Assembly: GCA_963678705.1 (NCBI GenBank)
Contig: OY783206.1
Span: forward strand, 26,981,807-27,045,806
Source of the DNA: Panorpa germanica
Taxonomy: Eukaryota; Arthropoda; Insecta; Mecoptera; Panorpidae
DNA: 64,000 nucleotides
Direction: 5' to 3'
Part shown: in pieces, positions 1 to 10,450 of the stretch
How positions within the stretch are numbered: position 1 is the stretch's first letter
How the letters are laid out: each line of letters begins with the position of its first letter
The notes under the pieces: generated by a model
What the model was told of the DNA's origin: nothing
Database searches by the model: none
Seen by the model: the letters and a program-made list of their open reading frames with translations, nothing else
Program-made: the position numbers and the translations under genes

Positions 1-11
1 AGTCTTCTTAC

Positions 12-459
12 CTGAATTTTTCTTTAAACGTTTTGCACTTTCAGACGAATTGTCAAATGATTTGCTGGGTAAGTCATTGACTTGATTTGATTGATCAATT
101 TCCTGCTCATTCATCGAGTCTCGTGTTCCAAAAAGATTTCTTTTGCAATCTGATGACACCTCTTGGTGCTCGAACAGTTTATTGGAATTTGGGAAGACAT
201 TGTCACAATATGTACATATGACAACCAGTGAATTAACGGGGGTTTGATATTTAATGTTATCACGTGACCAGTCTAATGCATCATCCGAATTTTCTTCGAA
301 TTCTTCTTTGATTTCAACAATAAATAAATGTTCATTAACAGTGCTTGCTTTATCGTTTGATTCTACTTTCATGTTTAGGCACAATTGCTTTTCCATTTTT
401 ATTGTACCCCTTAACGGATCATCCTGTAACTTCATTTGATGTCTAGTGTTAACTGCCAT
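12..459 (-). CDS. Zinc-finger-cluster paralogue, first coding exon; gene runs off the left edge
   Basis: An open frame runs from an ATG at 459 down to a good splice donor (CAG then GTAAG, plus-strand cttac at 7-11), giving about 149 codons and a phase-1 exit. The product is acidic. It carries the segment VEIKEEFEEN, which resembles the IKVECKEEV segment of the neighbouring finger proteins. It also has a C2HC knuckle (C-x2-C-x12-H-x6-C, beginning ICTYC) with the spacing seen in the genes at 11462 and 26246. No complete C2H2 finger lies in this exon, so the fingers are presumably in a following exon outside the window. Shortened copies of the end of this exon lie at about 3375 and 6712, which ties it to the same tandem duplication. 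Function is inferred only: probably a nuclear DNA-binding protein. Confidence 0.6.
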
Positions 460-1089
460 TTTAATTTTAGTTAATTGTTTACTGAAACAAAGTATTGGAA
501 ATATTTAAAGCATGCTTAATTTCGTAATATCAATTTGTCTATCTGAACAGGGATAAATAAGCAATGAATAAATAAAAAAACAAATAGTAGGAAGACTCTT
601 TCTAAAACGCTTTAATATGCTGATGTTAAATTTTCTAAATAAACAGGAGTTGCTAGGCAGGTACAATATGTTATAGATAAAAACACAATTTACTTTTAAA
701 TCTATTACAACTCAATAAACAATAATACAAGCACAATACCTATAAGACAGGTAAATATTTGTAAAAAGTGGACAATGTATGAGCAATATTAAATAAAATT
801 ATTCTTGAACTAGTATTATTAACAATAATTATAACAATATTAACTTATCTTATAAAGTAATGCATATTGCAATCGAAATAAATATTTATATACAACATAA
901 CCTACAAAGATAATTAGAGAATGAGAGTATTATGTAGTTTAAGAATAACAATTTGTATTTGGCACTGTATAATATAATAGTAGACTGAGAAATATTTATA
1001 GATACTTAAAAATGTAACATAAGAACACAATGAAAATTTGTGTTTATAAATACTCGTACATGAACACTTTCTGAATCACATAATAAAAA

Positions 1090-1262
1090 ATAAGATACCT
1101 GCAGATGCCTAACTCAGTTACAGTAAATATGTTTCATTAATGATTTACAACAGCTTTGCTTAATTTAAAATATATATTTTTGATATAAATAATACAATAA
1201 AAGACAGGATCACCGAGTACAACTAATCTCTCTCCCTGCTGTCAAAATAATGCATTCCAATG
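1090..1262 (-). promoter_or_regulatory. Putative promoter / noncoding first exon of the left-edge gene
   Basis: Read on the minus strand, this stretch holds a TTTTGACAGCAG motif and then, further on, CTGCAG followed by a GTATCT donor-like site. The same arrangement recurs at 3897-4060 and 7440-7620, upstream of the next two genes, so it is conserved between duplicated units. The donor is a weak match and the transcription start is not known. Confidence 0.35.
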
Positions 1263-1875
1263 TACTCAAGCACTTGGTGTCTGTAAATAAAATATTTACG
1301 AAATTTTCAAAGCACAAGGAATCGATTGTTTGAGGAATTGAATTTCGATTATATTAGAGATTTTCAGATTTAAATGGGAATGGAAACGACTTTTATTATT
1401 TAAGATTAATTTTTATTCATTTAAAATGATTTGTTTCTTTAATATAACGACCACCATGTCTGATTGGATAGGTTAAATCTTTACCGCAATATGTCGATTG
1501 GGTTTTTAATTTTTTAGAAATCAAAAAAGATAGAGATGTAATTATTTAAACACTTCTTAGAAATATGATTTTTATATAATGAACAAAGAATTACGTTGTA
1601 ATATATAACTGAATTTATGTAAAACTGTAGTATATATTGTTAAAGTTAGATATTAGAACCTCAAATATTCAATTATTTTTATTCGCAATGTTATAGAAGT
1701 TATTAACGATTGAAACAGTCATTTTCATAATAAAGTAAAGAGTAAAAAATACCTTAATAACAATCTTAATTTAGCAGTATAACGAAATGAATGACACAAA
1801 TTAAAATTATAACTTAAATAGGAACATCATAGTTATTATTTTTACTGCTTAAGCTATGTAATACGATGTTTTATG
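1263..1875. other. Gene-free AT-rich stretch
   Basis: No supportable gene is seen. A degraded fragment of a dispersed repeat lies at about 1640-1760; its words recur at 38470-38590 and 61420-61560. The rest is AT-rich sequence with no recognisable structure. Confidence 0.4.
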
Positions 1876-1948
1876 ACTAAATTACACCAGTAAGTGAGGT
1901 TGCACTTCTTTAGGCGCAATAGATTCTGTAACATCTTGAACTACTAAA
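1876..1948 (-). other. Conserved downstream module (relic terminal exon?) of the gene at 2233
   Basis: On the minus strand an acceptor-like AAATACAG is followed by an open frame reading NALVVQDVTESIAPKEVQ and then a stop shortly after. Similar sequence with the same frame (core ESIAP) recurs downstream of most finger genes in the cluster. It may be an old last exon or a conserved 3' untranslated element. Confidence 0.4.
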
Positions 1949-2186
1949 GCATTACTGTATTTATTTCAAAGATAACATACTTTTCGTTTCCATTATTTTT
2001 AAGGAGTATTACATAAAACTGGTAAGACAATTTTTTTTCGAAAATAAACATTTTTTATTACATTAATTACAATAGGAAAATCAAATTTTATTTCTACTAC
2101 TAAATATATAAATAGAATTAACTTTTTTCTGTTTCACAATAATCTTTCGATTAAACAAAAAATAAGGACAGCTCAGGATGCATCTG

Positions 2187-2232
2187 TCATAAAGAAAGGC
2201 TTGCTGCAAATTTCAAACAAATACCGTCTTTG
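2187..2232 (-). pseudogene. Decayed finger continuing past the stop of the gene at 2233
   Basis: Immediately after the TGA of the finger gene, the minus strand still spells a finger start in a shifted frame (CEICSKPF). The ORF therefore once extended further, and the present stop falls at the linker glycine codon (HTGEKP reads HT-stop). Confidence 0.5.
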
Positions 2233-3093
2233 TCACGTGTGTTTAAGTTTATGTTTATCAAGGCTATTCTTATGAATATACGACTTGTTGCAAATGTCAC
2301 ATGAATGTGATTTTTTACGTGTGTGCGTAAGAGTGTGTCTAATAAGACTACTTTTATCAGAAAACGGTTTGTTGCAGATATTACATGAATAAGGTTTTTC
2401 ACCTGTATGAGTACGATTATGTTTCTTAAGTCTGCGCTTATCAGAAAACGACTTGTTGCAAATGCCACACGAATACACTTTTGCTGCCGTATGCAGCCTT
2501 TTGTGAACATCAAGATAAATCTTTAGAGTAAATAACTTGTTGCAAATGTCACAGGAATGCGACTTTACTCCCACGTGCGTTAGTTTGTGATTATTAAGAT
2601 TACTCTTATTTGCAAACGGCTTGTTACAAATGTCACATGCATACGGTTTTAAACCAGCATGCCTCTGTTTGTGATAATCAAGAATATAATTGTGAGCAAA
2701 AGACTTGTTACAAAGATCACATGCAAACGGCTTTTCTCCCGTGTGCGTAAGATTATGTTTATTAAGATTACTCTTATGAGTAAACGACCTGTTGCAAATA
2801 TCACATGAATACGGCTTTACTTCTGCGCGCAATTGTTTGTTAATAGCAGGGCTATTGTTATAAGAAATGGCTTCTATAGATTGTTCAACATCAACTCTCT
2901 GGTCTGCATTGTTAAATTGATCACACACTTCATCTGGTGAACTATCTGGTGCAGTATGATCATCAACTTCCTCTTTGCATTCTACTTTAATATGAATTTC
3001 TTCAACATTAAAAACATAGTTCACTTCAGTTTCTATTTTAATAATATTTTTGTTATCAGTTGCAGCAGCCATTTTGACTTCCGTGTTTTCCAT
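2233..3093 (-). CDS. C2H2 zinc-finger protein, 7 fingers
   Basis: The 286-residue product starts at the family ATG (MENTEVK). Longer upstream frame is discounted because a splice acceptor (TTATTACAG) lies five bases before this ATG. Residues 1 to about 90 are acidic and contain IKIE and IKVE, which fit the psi-K-x-E sumoylation consensus. Seven C-x2-C-x12-H-x3-H fingers with TGEKP-like linkers follow and run to the C-terminus. Such proteins normally bind DNA in the nucleus; the target is unknown. The first four fingers are nearly identical to those of the gene at 5367, but two blocks of fingers present there are missing here, cleanly in frame. The protein ends at the linker after finger 7, where a glycine codon has become TGA. 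Confidence 0.88.
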   Translation of the reverse strand: MENTEVKMAAATDNKNIIKIETEVNYVFNVEEIHIKVECKEEVDDHTAPDSSPDEVCDQFNNADQRVDVEQSIEAISYNNSPAINKQLRAEVKPYSCDICNRSFTHKSNLNKHNLTHTGEKPFACDLCNKSFAHNYILDYHKQRHAGLKPYACDICNKPFANKSNLNNHKLTHVGVKSHSCDICNKLFTLKIYLDVHKRLHTAAKVYSCGICNKSFSDKRRLKKHNRTHTGEKPYSCNICNKPFSDKSSLIRHTLTHTRKKSHSCDICNKSYIHKNSLDKHKLKHT

Positions 3094-3374
3094 TTCCTCT
3101 GTAATAATAAAACATATCAGACAATAATGCAATACCAGAAATATTAAAAATATTTTCAAATTGTTGTGTGGTTTACAAAGCACAAGGTGAAATTAAGTCT
3201 TATTAAGAAATAGCAATTAATACGACGAATAGATTATTACAAATGCTGTAGTAAAAATGCCTAGATGCACCTTTTTATGTAGATTATTGTTTTAATAATG
3301 CCTGAATGCTCATGTTTATGATCTATAAAAAGGCATTAACTTGAGAACGTTCGGTAATAAATTATTTTCAGAGG

Positions 3375-3520
3375 AAGTAATCTTCTTATCTGAATTTGTT
3401 TTTAAATGTTTTGCACTTTTGATTAATCTTTTAGCTCAACCGCCGGTGGATTTCTGTCTTATTAGTTAAAAGGTCAACGTTCAATTCTTCTTCTAATATA
3501 TCTTAATCTTATAATATGCT
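3375..3520 (-). pseudogene. Remnant of an N-terminal exon like that at 12-459
   Basis: The words around 3379-3425 match positions 1-45, the donor end of the left-edge exon, and 3500-3540 matches 600-650. The middle of the exon is mostly missing, and the donor GT is not preserved. It lies between the first-exon module and the finger exon, so it is probably spliced out as intron today. Confidence 0.5.
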
Positions 3521-3896
3521 GAAGTTCTAAATAAACCGCAGGAATTGATTAGGTCAAACAAACTAAACGTAATATAGTTAAGAGATATATTAATTTGTAT
3601 TGATTTATGCTATAGATGGGAACATAATTTACTTATGACTAAACTAACTATAATTTACTATTACAACTAAATAAACAATTATCTCCACTAACTATCTGAC
3701 ATAACCTACAAAGATAATTAGAGAAAGAGAGTATTATGTAGTTCAAGAATATCAATTTGTATTTGCCACTGTATAATATAATAACAAACTTAGAAATATT
3801 TATCAAGACACTTAAAAATGTAACATAAGAACACAATGAGAAGTTGTGTTTATAAATACTCGTACATGAACACTCTCTGAATTAAAATTACATAAT

Positions 3897-4062
3897 AAAA
3901 AATAAGATACCTGCAGATGATTAACTCAATTACAGTAAATATGTTTCATTAATGATTTACAGCCCTTGCTCAATTTAAAATATATATCTTTGATATAAAT
4001 AATACAATAAAATCTCTGAGTACAACTAGTATTACTGCTGTCAAAATAATATATACTAGTAG
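3897..4062 (-). promoter_or_regulatory. Putative promoter / first exon of the gene at 2233
   Basis: Duplicate of the 1090-1262 region, with the same CTGCAG/GTATCT donor-like junction and the same TTTTGACAGCAG motif on the minus strand. The assignment rests on conservation between units. Confidence 0.35.
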
Positions 4063-4245
4063 TTAAGCCTTCCGCACATGTGCAACTGATCGCAAACCTT
4101 AGCCCCGAATCTGCCCTGAAACTGTGTTGTTAATGAGAGAACGAACGTGTATACGAGTGAAACAAAACACACGGCACGAACGAAACTTACAAAAGCATTC
4201 CTTCCTCACTGTCTTCCCTCCTGGCATTTGGGTACTTTTGCCATC

Positions 4246-4514
4246 GCTGTATAACAAGAGAAATGCAAAATTGATGAAGAATTAATCGCCAAAGCTGTAG
4301 CAGCTCTTCCGCAACCCATAAAGCTTCCAAATAATATCGTGATAAACGACAAATAAATAAGATTACTTCAAGAGTTATTGACGTCATCAACTACTAGGAT
4401 AAGAACAGGAATATTTCGCAGTAAAATAAAACTAACACTTTAAAATATATATACAGTAAATAATAATTTAATAGAGAATTAAAAAATAGACTCCTAAAAA
4501 ATTAGTTCACAACC
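4246..4514. repeat. Dispersed repeat family R2, copy 1
   Basis: Shares AAAGCTGTAGCAGCT, GTCATCAACTACTAGGAT and the terminus AGTTCACAACCC with copies at 39492-39713 and 61886-62152. It has no coding capacity and is probably a non-autonomous DNA element. Confidence 0.55.
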
Positions 4515-4544
4515 CAAATAATAAAAAAAATGTAGGAGGAAGAA

Positions 4545-4850
4545 AAAATAAGATACAAGAAGACAGGATTACTGAAATTTATAAAAGTAAATATAATGAT
4601 CATTATATAGCCTCCTGTATATTTCAAAATATACAGGAGGCTATGGAAGAGGGTGGTACCAGAACATGCAAGAGGAAAAGAGACATGAAATGAAAAGAAA
4701 GGCAGTAGAGGAAAAGGCAAAGTAAAGAAATTAAGGAGGAGTGAAAAGATCTGCTGAGAAGAGACAATGGATTAAGAACATGGATGGCAGAGGTACAGAG
4801 ATGAAGAAAAGAGAAAGAGAGAAAAGAATAAACATTTTTGGAACATGAAA
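4545..4850. repeat. Purine-rich dispersed repeat with a perfect hairpin
   Basis: Strongly purine-rich on the plus strand. The words ATGGATGGCAGAGGTACAGA and GAAAAGAGAAAGAGAG recur, partly changed, at 52935-53310. The two copies also share ATAAAAGTAAA near the left end. Contains the hairpin at 4607-4644. Confidence 0.5.
4607..4644. repeat. Perfect 18-bp inverted repeat with a 2-nt loop
   Basis: Left arm ATAGCCTCCTGTATATTT at 4607-4624 and its exact reverse complement at 4627-4644, separated by CA. Confidence 0.85.
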
Positions 4851-5070
4851 TTGAGAAATGCTAGTTAAATAAAACAAAAGTTTAAATAAAATTAATACAA
4901 CAAAAAAATATATTCAATCATTTTTTTTAGGCTATAAAATTAGGCCATACTGAATTGATAAAATATTAATTTTCAAATATATTTTTAATACAATTGCCCC
5001 TGGTTACATACCACCATAATAACATAGGAACATCATAATACGATGTTTTATGATTAAATATACTTTTCTA

Positions 5071-5130
5071 AGTGATGTTGCACTTCTTTAAGCGCAATAG
5101 ATTCCATAACATCTTTAGCTGCTTAAGCAT
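5071..5130 (-). other. Conserved downstream module of the gene at 5367
   Basis: The minus strand reads AAKDVMESIALKEVQ, close to the copy at 1876-1948. The acceptor-like site before it is not preserved and a stop precedes it in frame, so here it is probably a relic. Confidence 0.35.
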
Positions 5131-5366
5131 TAAAAAAATTTATATTATATAAAATTGTATTTATTTCAAAGATAGCATCCTTTGTGTTTCCATTATTTTT
5201 AAGGAGCATGACAATTTTTTTTCGAAAATAAACATTTTTTTATTACTTTAAATTAAAATTTATTTCTACAACAAAATATATCAATTTTTTTTTTCTGTTT
5301 CACAGTAATCTTTCAAACATTAAACAAACTCTGTCATAGGAAAAGTATTGCTACAATTTTCTTTTC

Positions 5367-6470
5367 TCACGTGTGTTTAAGTTTATGTTTATCAAGGCTA
5401 GTCTTATAAGCATACGACATGTTGCAAATGTCACATGAAAACGATTTTACACCAACATGCAATTGTTTATGAATATGAAGATTATTCTTTCGAGTAAACA
5501 ACTTGCTGCAAATGTCACAAGAATATGACTTTTTACCTGTGTGCGTAAGATTGTGCCTATTAAGACTACTTTTATCAGAAAACTGCTTGTTGCAGATATT
5601 ACATGAATAAGGTTTTTCACCCGTATGAGTACGTTTATGTTTATTAAGGCTGCTCTTATCAGAAAACAACTTGTTGCAAATATCACATGAAAACGGTTTT
5701 ATTCCAGTATGTTGTTGTTTATGATAATCAAGGCTACTCTTGTGAGCAAAAGGTACGTTGCAAATGTCACATGAATACGGCTTTTCTCCGGTATGCGTAA
5801 CTTGATGTCGAAGAAGATTACCCTTAGAGGGAAAAGACTTGTTGCAAATGCCACACGAATACACTTTTGCTGACGTATGCAGCTTCTTGTGAACATCAAG
5901 ATAACTCTTTAAAGTAAATAACTTGTTGCAAATGTCACAGGAATGCGACTTTTCTCCCACGTGCGTTAGTTTATGTTTCGTAAGGTTACTCTTATCAGCA
6001 AACGGCTTGTTACAAATGTCACATGCATACGGTTTTAAACCAGTATGTCTCTGTTTGTGATAATCAAGAATATAATTGTGAGCAAAAGACTTGTTACAAA
6101 GATCACATGCAAACGGCTTTTCTCTCGTGTGCGTAAGATTATGTTTATTAAGGTTACTCTTATGAGTAAACGACCTGTTGCAAATATCACATGAATACGG
6201 CTTTACTACTGCGCGCAATTGTTTGTTAATAGCAAGGCTATTGTTAGAAGAAATGGCTTCTGTACATGGTTCAACATCAACACTCTGGTCTGCATTGTTA
6301 AATTGATCACACACTTCATCTTGTGAACTATCTGGTGCAGTATGATCATCAACTTCCTCTTTGCATTCTACTTTAATATGAATTTCTTCAACATTAAAAA
6401 CATAGTTCACTTCAGTTTCTATTTTAATAATGTTTTTGTTATCAGTTGCAGCAGCTTCCATGTTTTCCAT
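5367..6470 (-). CDS. C2H2 zinc-finger protein, 10 fingers
   Basis: The 367-residue product starts at the family ATG (MENMEAAAT), five bases after a splice acceptor. The N-terminus has IKIE and IKVE motifs in an acidic context. Residues from about 90 to the end are ten tandem C2H2 fingers with TGEKP, TGIKP or VGVKS linkers. It is a close tandem duplicate of the gene at 2233: N-termini and fingers 1-4 are almost identical, as are flanking sequences on both sides. It keeps three more fingers than that copy. The reading frame ends at the linker glycine position (LKHT then TGA), as in the 2233 gene, and decayed finger sequence follows. A nuclear DNA-binding role is likely; the target is unknown. 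Confidence 0.9.
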   Translation of the reverse strand: MENMEAAATDNKNIIKIETEVNYVFNVEEIHIKVECKEEVDDHTAPDSSQDEVCDQFNNADQSVDVEPCTEAISSNNSLAINKQLRAVVKPYSCDICNRSFTHKSNLNKHNLTHTREKPFACDLCNKSFAHNYILDYHKQRHTGLKPYACDICNKPFADKSNLTKHKLTHVGEKSHSCDICNKLFTLKSYLDVHKKLHTSAKVYSCGICNKSFPSKGNLLRHQVTHTGEKPYSCDICNVPFAHKSSLDYHKQQHTGIKPFSCDICNKLFSDKSSLNKHKRTHTGEKPYSCNICNKQFSDKSSLNRHNLTHTGKKSYSCDICSKLFTRKNNLHIHKQLHVGVKSFSCDICNMSYAYKTSLDKHKLKHT

Positions 6471-6709
6471 TTCCTCTGTAATAATAAAACATTATATCAG
6501 ACAATAATGCAATACCAGAATATTAAAAATATTTTCAAAATGTTGTGTGGTTTACAAAACACATGGTGGAATTAAGTGTTATTAAGAAATAGCTATTAAT
6601 ATGATGAATAGATTATTATAAATGCTATAGTAAAAATGCATAGAAGTTCATTTTTATGATCTGAGATATGATTTGGGAATGTTCGGTAAGAACTTACATT
6701 CAGAGCAAG

Positions 6710-6850
6710 CCTGTATCTGCTTACCTAAATTTGTTTTTAAATGTGTTGCACTTTCAATTAGTCATTCAGCTCAACCGCTGGTGTATTTCTATCTTATAAG
6801 TTAAAGGGTCAACATCCAATTCTTCTTTGTTAAATGCCTTTTTAAACACA
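6710..6850 (-). pseudogene. Second remnant of the N-terminal exon
   Basis: Matches the donor end of the exon at 12-459 (CTTACCTAAATTTGTTTTTA here) and the remnant at 3375-3520. It lies upstream of the finger exon at 5367 and has no open frame of its own. Confidence 0.5.
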
Positions 6851-7439
6851 AGAACTATAAATTCTAAATATATAATAATATAATAATAATGTTTATAAAA
6901 TGCTTAAATATGCTAAAGTTCTAAATAAATCGCAGTAATTGATTAGGTCAAACAAACTAAACGTAATATACTATAAGAGAAATATTAATTTGTATTAATT
7001 CTTGCTATAGATAAGAATATAATTTACTTATGAATGTATTACAACTAAATAAAAAATTATCTCCACCGCAGTAAATATCTGACAACCAGAATTATTGTAC
7101 AAACAAATGGATGTATGTGAGTATTATTTAATGAAATTGTTCTTGAACTAGTGTTATTAACAATAATTTTATAGAATAATAACTTGTTTACTAAAGTAAT
7201 GTATATTAGTGATAGAAATATATAAAGGAAAAAGCAAATATATAAAATATAACCTACAAAGATAATTAGAGAATGAGTGCATTATGCAGTTTAAGAATAT
7301 CAAATTGTATTTGCCCACTGTATAATGTAATAGGAGATGGAGATAAATTTATAAAAACTCTTAGAATTACTACATACTAACAATAAAAAAGCTGTGTTTT
7401 GAAACAGAGAAACACGTTTGCTTAAAATTGCATATATAA

Positions 7440-7620
7440 AATAAGATACCTGGAGATGCTTTTCAATAAATGTGTTTTTATTACTATTATATAATTAATA
7501 TTTTGGAGCTTTACTTAATTTAAAATATAAATGCTTGATATAAATAATACAACAAACAGCATCACCACGCTCAGTTTGTTTTACTGCTGATCACTGCCGC
7601 GAAAATATTCTGTTCCTGGG
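7440..7620 (-). promoter_or_regulatory. Putative promoter / first exon of the gene at 5367
   Basis: Third, more diverged copy of the module at 1090-1262. The donor-like CTCCAG/GTATCTTA junction is present, but the TGACAGCAG motif is altered. Confidence 0.3.
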
Positions 7621-8293
7621 TGTCAAATGTAAAATATTTTCGGCGGGATTTTTAAACATAATTATTTACATATCTTTTCGAAGTATATGAAATAGGCTGA
7701 TGAACCTATTATACAAACTAAGACGTACTTTTTAAATTTTTGTTTGAAATAAAGGTTTATATATGTAAATTGATGTTTTCATTTCAGAGATGGCAACTCA
7801 TCGAATCTGTCGCCACACATACATTTATTTTTCATAACTGTTGATCATTATAAAAAGAGTTCATTATAATATTGCGACTTATTCAAAAGTTTTCTAGTGT
7901 ATCCGACTTTTCCTCGCATCCTGAATAGATTTTAATTAAATATGAATAATATATTAATCATTTCCTCACACTCTAAAAGATATGTCTCTGGAAAGGTTAG
8001 TAAAATTAAAAAAAAATTACTTTTAAGAAAGTTTAATAAATTTTGAATGCAAATGCTCCTGGTTATATACTATCATAATAACAAAAGATATTGAGATTGA
8101 TAAGAATATATAATATTAAATAAGCTTAAGCTCATTTCCAGCGATAATAATCTTGAGGCATTGTTACAATGAAATTGCTGAAATAAATTTAAACTCAAAT
8201 AAGAACCAATTTTACTAAAAATACAGCTTAATAAATAAAATTTCTTTTTGTTTACTTTATTTAACGTCAGTTAATTTCCAATACTGAACCCAA
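7621..8293. other. Gene-free stretch
   Basis: No gene is seen. At about 8045-8085 it carries a cluster-specific sequence (CTGGTTATATACTATCATAA) whose relatives occur at 4996, 13885, 30720 and 34282. That sequence is part of the duplicated unit, not a separate gene. Confidence 0.4.
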
Positions 8294-8416
8294 TCACCGA
8301 CAGTTAAATAACATCTTGAATTTGTTGTTTTTAGTATCATTTATATTCGTAAGTTTAGTTGCAGAAGCTTCAGGCGCAATAGTTTCCATAATTTCCTGAG
8401 CTGCTGACGCATTGCT
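8294..8416 (-). other. Best-preserved downstream module (possible terminal exon) of the gene at 8614
   Basis: On the minus strand an acceptor-like TTAGTTATAG is followed by an open frame beginning SNASAAQEIMETIAPEASAT, which continues about 20 codons to a TGA. The core is shared with the copies at 1876, 5071, 16690, 25930, 28470, 30915 and 34735. Whether it is spliced into any transcript cannot be told from DNA. Confidence 0.45.
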
Positions 8417-8613
8417 CTATAACTAAATTAAGAATATTTAATATGTATTTTAAGCCATATTTACGATAGCAGCTTTGTTTCTATTGCAAAATATAAAAAC
8501 AAATTAAATAATGAAATTTTAATTTTTTGATTTGTGAAATGTTTTGAATATTTTAGGTCAATTTATTTAAAAGACTATAGTAACTTTGTGAGTAAAAGAC
8601 TGGTTTTAAGCGT

Positions 8614-9912
8614 CTAAACAAGAGTAGCTCTGTGTGCATGTTGTTTATGCCTATAAAGATTATTCTTATGATTGAAAGACTTGTTACAATAGCAACAAGA
8701 ATAAAGCTTTTCTCCCGCGTGCGTAAGTTTATGAGAATTGAGACTGATCTTATAAGGAAAAGACTTGTTACAAATGTCACATGAATATGGCTTTTCTCCC
8801 GTATGTAATTGTTTGTGAATGTCAAGGCTTCCTTTTCGAGTGAACGACTTTTTACAAATGTCACATGAATGTGGCTTAGCACCTGTATGAATATGTTTAT
8901 GCACATCCAGATAACTTTTTAAAGTAAAGGACTTGTTACATATGTTGCATGAATGTGGCTTCGATTCTGTATGACGTTGTTTATGAATATTCAGACAGTT
9001 TTTCCGAATAAATGACTTGTTACACACGTCACATGAAAACGACTTTACACCTGCATGAATTTGTTTGTGAATTTCAAGCGTACCCTTCCGCGTAAATGCT
9101 TTGTTACAAATGTCACATAAAAAAGGCTTAGCTCCTGTGTGCGTGAGTTTATGTTTTGTAACACCTCCTTTATGAGAAAAGGACTTATTACAAATGTCAC
9201 AGGAATATGGTTTGGCTCCCGTGTGTAATTGTTTGTGAACATCACGCTGAGTTTTCTGAGTAAATGATTTGTTACAAATGTCACAGGAATACGGCTTTTC
9301 TCCAGTGTGCGTGAGTTTATGAACATTAAGGTTAATTTTTAAACGAAATGACTTGTTGCAAACGTCGCAAGTATAGGGTTTTACTCCCGTATGCAATTGT
9401 TTATGAACGTCAAGGTTACATTTTTGAGTAAATGATTTGTTGCAAACGTTGCATGTGAACGGCTTTTCACCTGTGTGCGTGCGTTTGTGCGAATTAAGGA
9501 AAGACTGGAAAGGAAAAGACTTATCGCATAAGTCACAAGTAAAACGATCAACAAATGATGATGCAGGGTTTACGTATTTAGCTTCTTCTGTATCAGTGTG
9601 GCCCCCATTATCAAATTGTCCGCAATCAACGTTGGCTTCCATATGTTCCTCCAAAGTCTTGTCGTCTTTGCAGTAAGTTGGGTAGGAGTCACAATTGACA
9701 CTTGTTGAGGTCAACGCCTCTTCGTCTTCTTTAAAGTTACCAAACTCTTCATCTTGTATACTCTCTATATGATCATCAACTTCTTCTTTGCATTCTACTT
9801 TAATGTGAATTTCATCAATTTCAACAACACTGTTCACTTCAGTTTCTATTTTGATATTGCTATTAATGAGTATATCAGTCATTTCAGCCATTTTAACTTC
9901 CTTGTTTTCCAT
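8614..9912 (-). CDS. C2H2 zinc-finger protein, 11 fingers
   Basis: The 432-residue product starts at MENKEVK; the acceptor GTTATAG lies four bases upstream of the ATG. The acidic N-terminus holds IKIE and IKVE. The N-terminal knuckle region is recognisable (YCKDDKTLEEHMEANVDC), but the first CxxC pair is broken. Eleven fingers follow from about residue 130, linked mostly by TGEKP, TGVKP or TGAKP. The last finger has H-x4-H spacing and the protein ends shortly after it (HRATLV). The first exon lies at 10395 and above, so the 5' intron is about 480 bases. A sequence-specific nuclear DNA-binding protein is expected from the family; the target is unknown. Confidence 0.9.
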   Translation of the reverse strand: MENKEVKMAEMTDILINSNIKIETEVNSVVEIDEIHIKVECKEEVDDHIESIQDEEFGNFKEDEEALTSTSVNCDSYPTYCKDDKTLEEHMEANVDCGQFDNGGHTDTEEAKYVNPASSFVDRFTCDLCDKSFPFQSFLNSHKRTHTGEKPFTCNVCNKSFTQKCNLDVHKQLHTGVKPYTCDVCNKSFRLKINLNVHKLTHTGEKPYSCDICNKSFTQKTQRDVHKQLHTGAKPYSCDICNKSFSHKGGVTKHKLTHTGAKPFLCDICNKAFTRKGTLEIHKQIHAGVKSFSCDVCNKSFIRKNCLNIHKQRHTESKPHSCNICNKSFTLKSYLDVHKHIHTGAKPHSCDICKKSFTRKGSLDIHKQLHTGEKPYSCDICNKSFPYKISLNSHKLTHAGEKLYSCCYCNKSFNHKNNLYRHKQHAHRATLV

Positions 9913-10386
9913 TTTCGCTATAACAAACATTATTAAAAGTCTGTAATTAATTAAACAAACGCAATAACTGAAAAGCAAAATATTCTAAATGTTTCAAAAT
10001 GTAATAATTGTTGTTAATAAGTGCTTTATAAATTAAAATTCACTTTTAAAAATTATCTTTCGAACATTTTTGAAAGAATTCTGTTTGTATCATTGTTAAT
10101 TAATATGTAAATCAAAGACTAGTCGCAAACTATTAAAGTAGTCAGTAGTACTAGCTAGCAGTAGTTTTTGTTTATAACATGTTTAAAGAAGTTAAATAAA
10201 TTCTATTATTCAATTTGAAACTCAAAAAAAATTCACGGTTGTCTGGATGTGAGGTAATAAAATGTAAAATTACTAAACATGCAAACAATTAAAAAAAACA
10301 CTGTAGCGATGATATTAGTGACGTATTCTGAATTTTGACTTTGTTCCAATACGTAGTTCTTAAATTTAAATTTACATTAAACATTA

Positions 10387-10450
10387 TCACTTACCGTATT
10401 TGTATCTTCAAATGTTTATTTGACAGCTTGTATATTTGTAGGTTATATGT
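10387..10450 (-). promoter_or_regulatory. Conserved promoter / first-exon module of the gene at 8614
   Basis: On the minus strand the order is ATATAACC, an A/T-rich TATA-like stretch, CAAGCTGTCAAA, CATTTGAAG, then AATACG with donor GTAAGTG (intron begins at 10394). The same order recurs before six other finger genes. It is read as core promoter plus a short noncoding exon. Confidence 0.65.

Noticed and set aside
9437-9676. Plus-strand frame antisense to the finger gene at 8614.
   Set aside because: It is the complement of a real coding exon; composition follows from the other strand.
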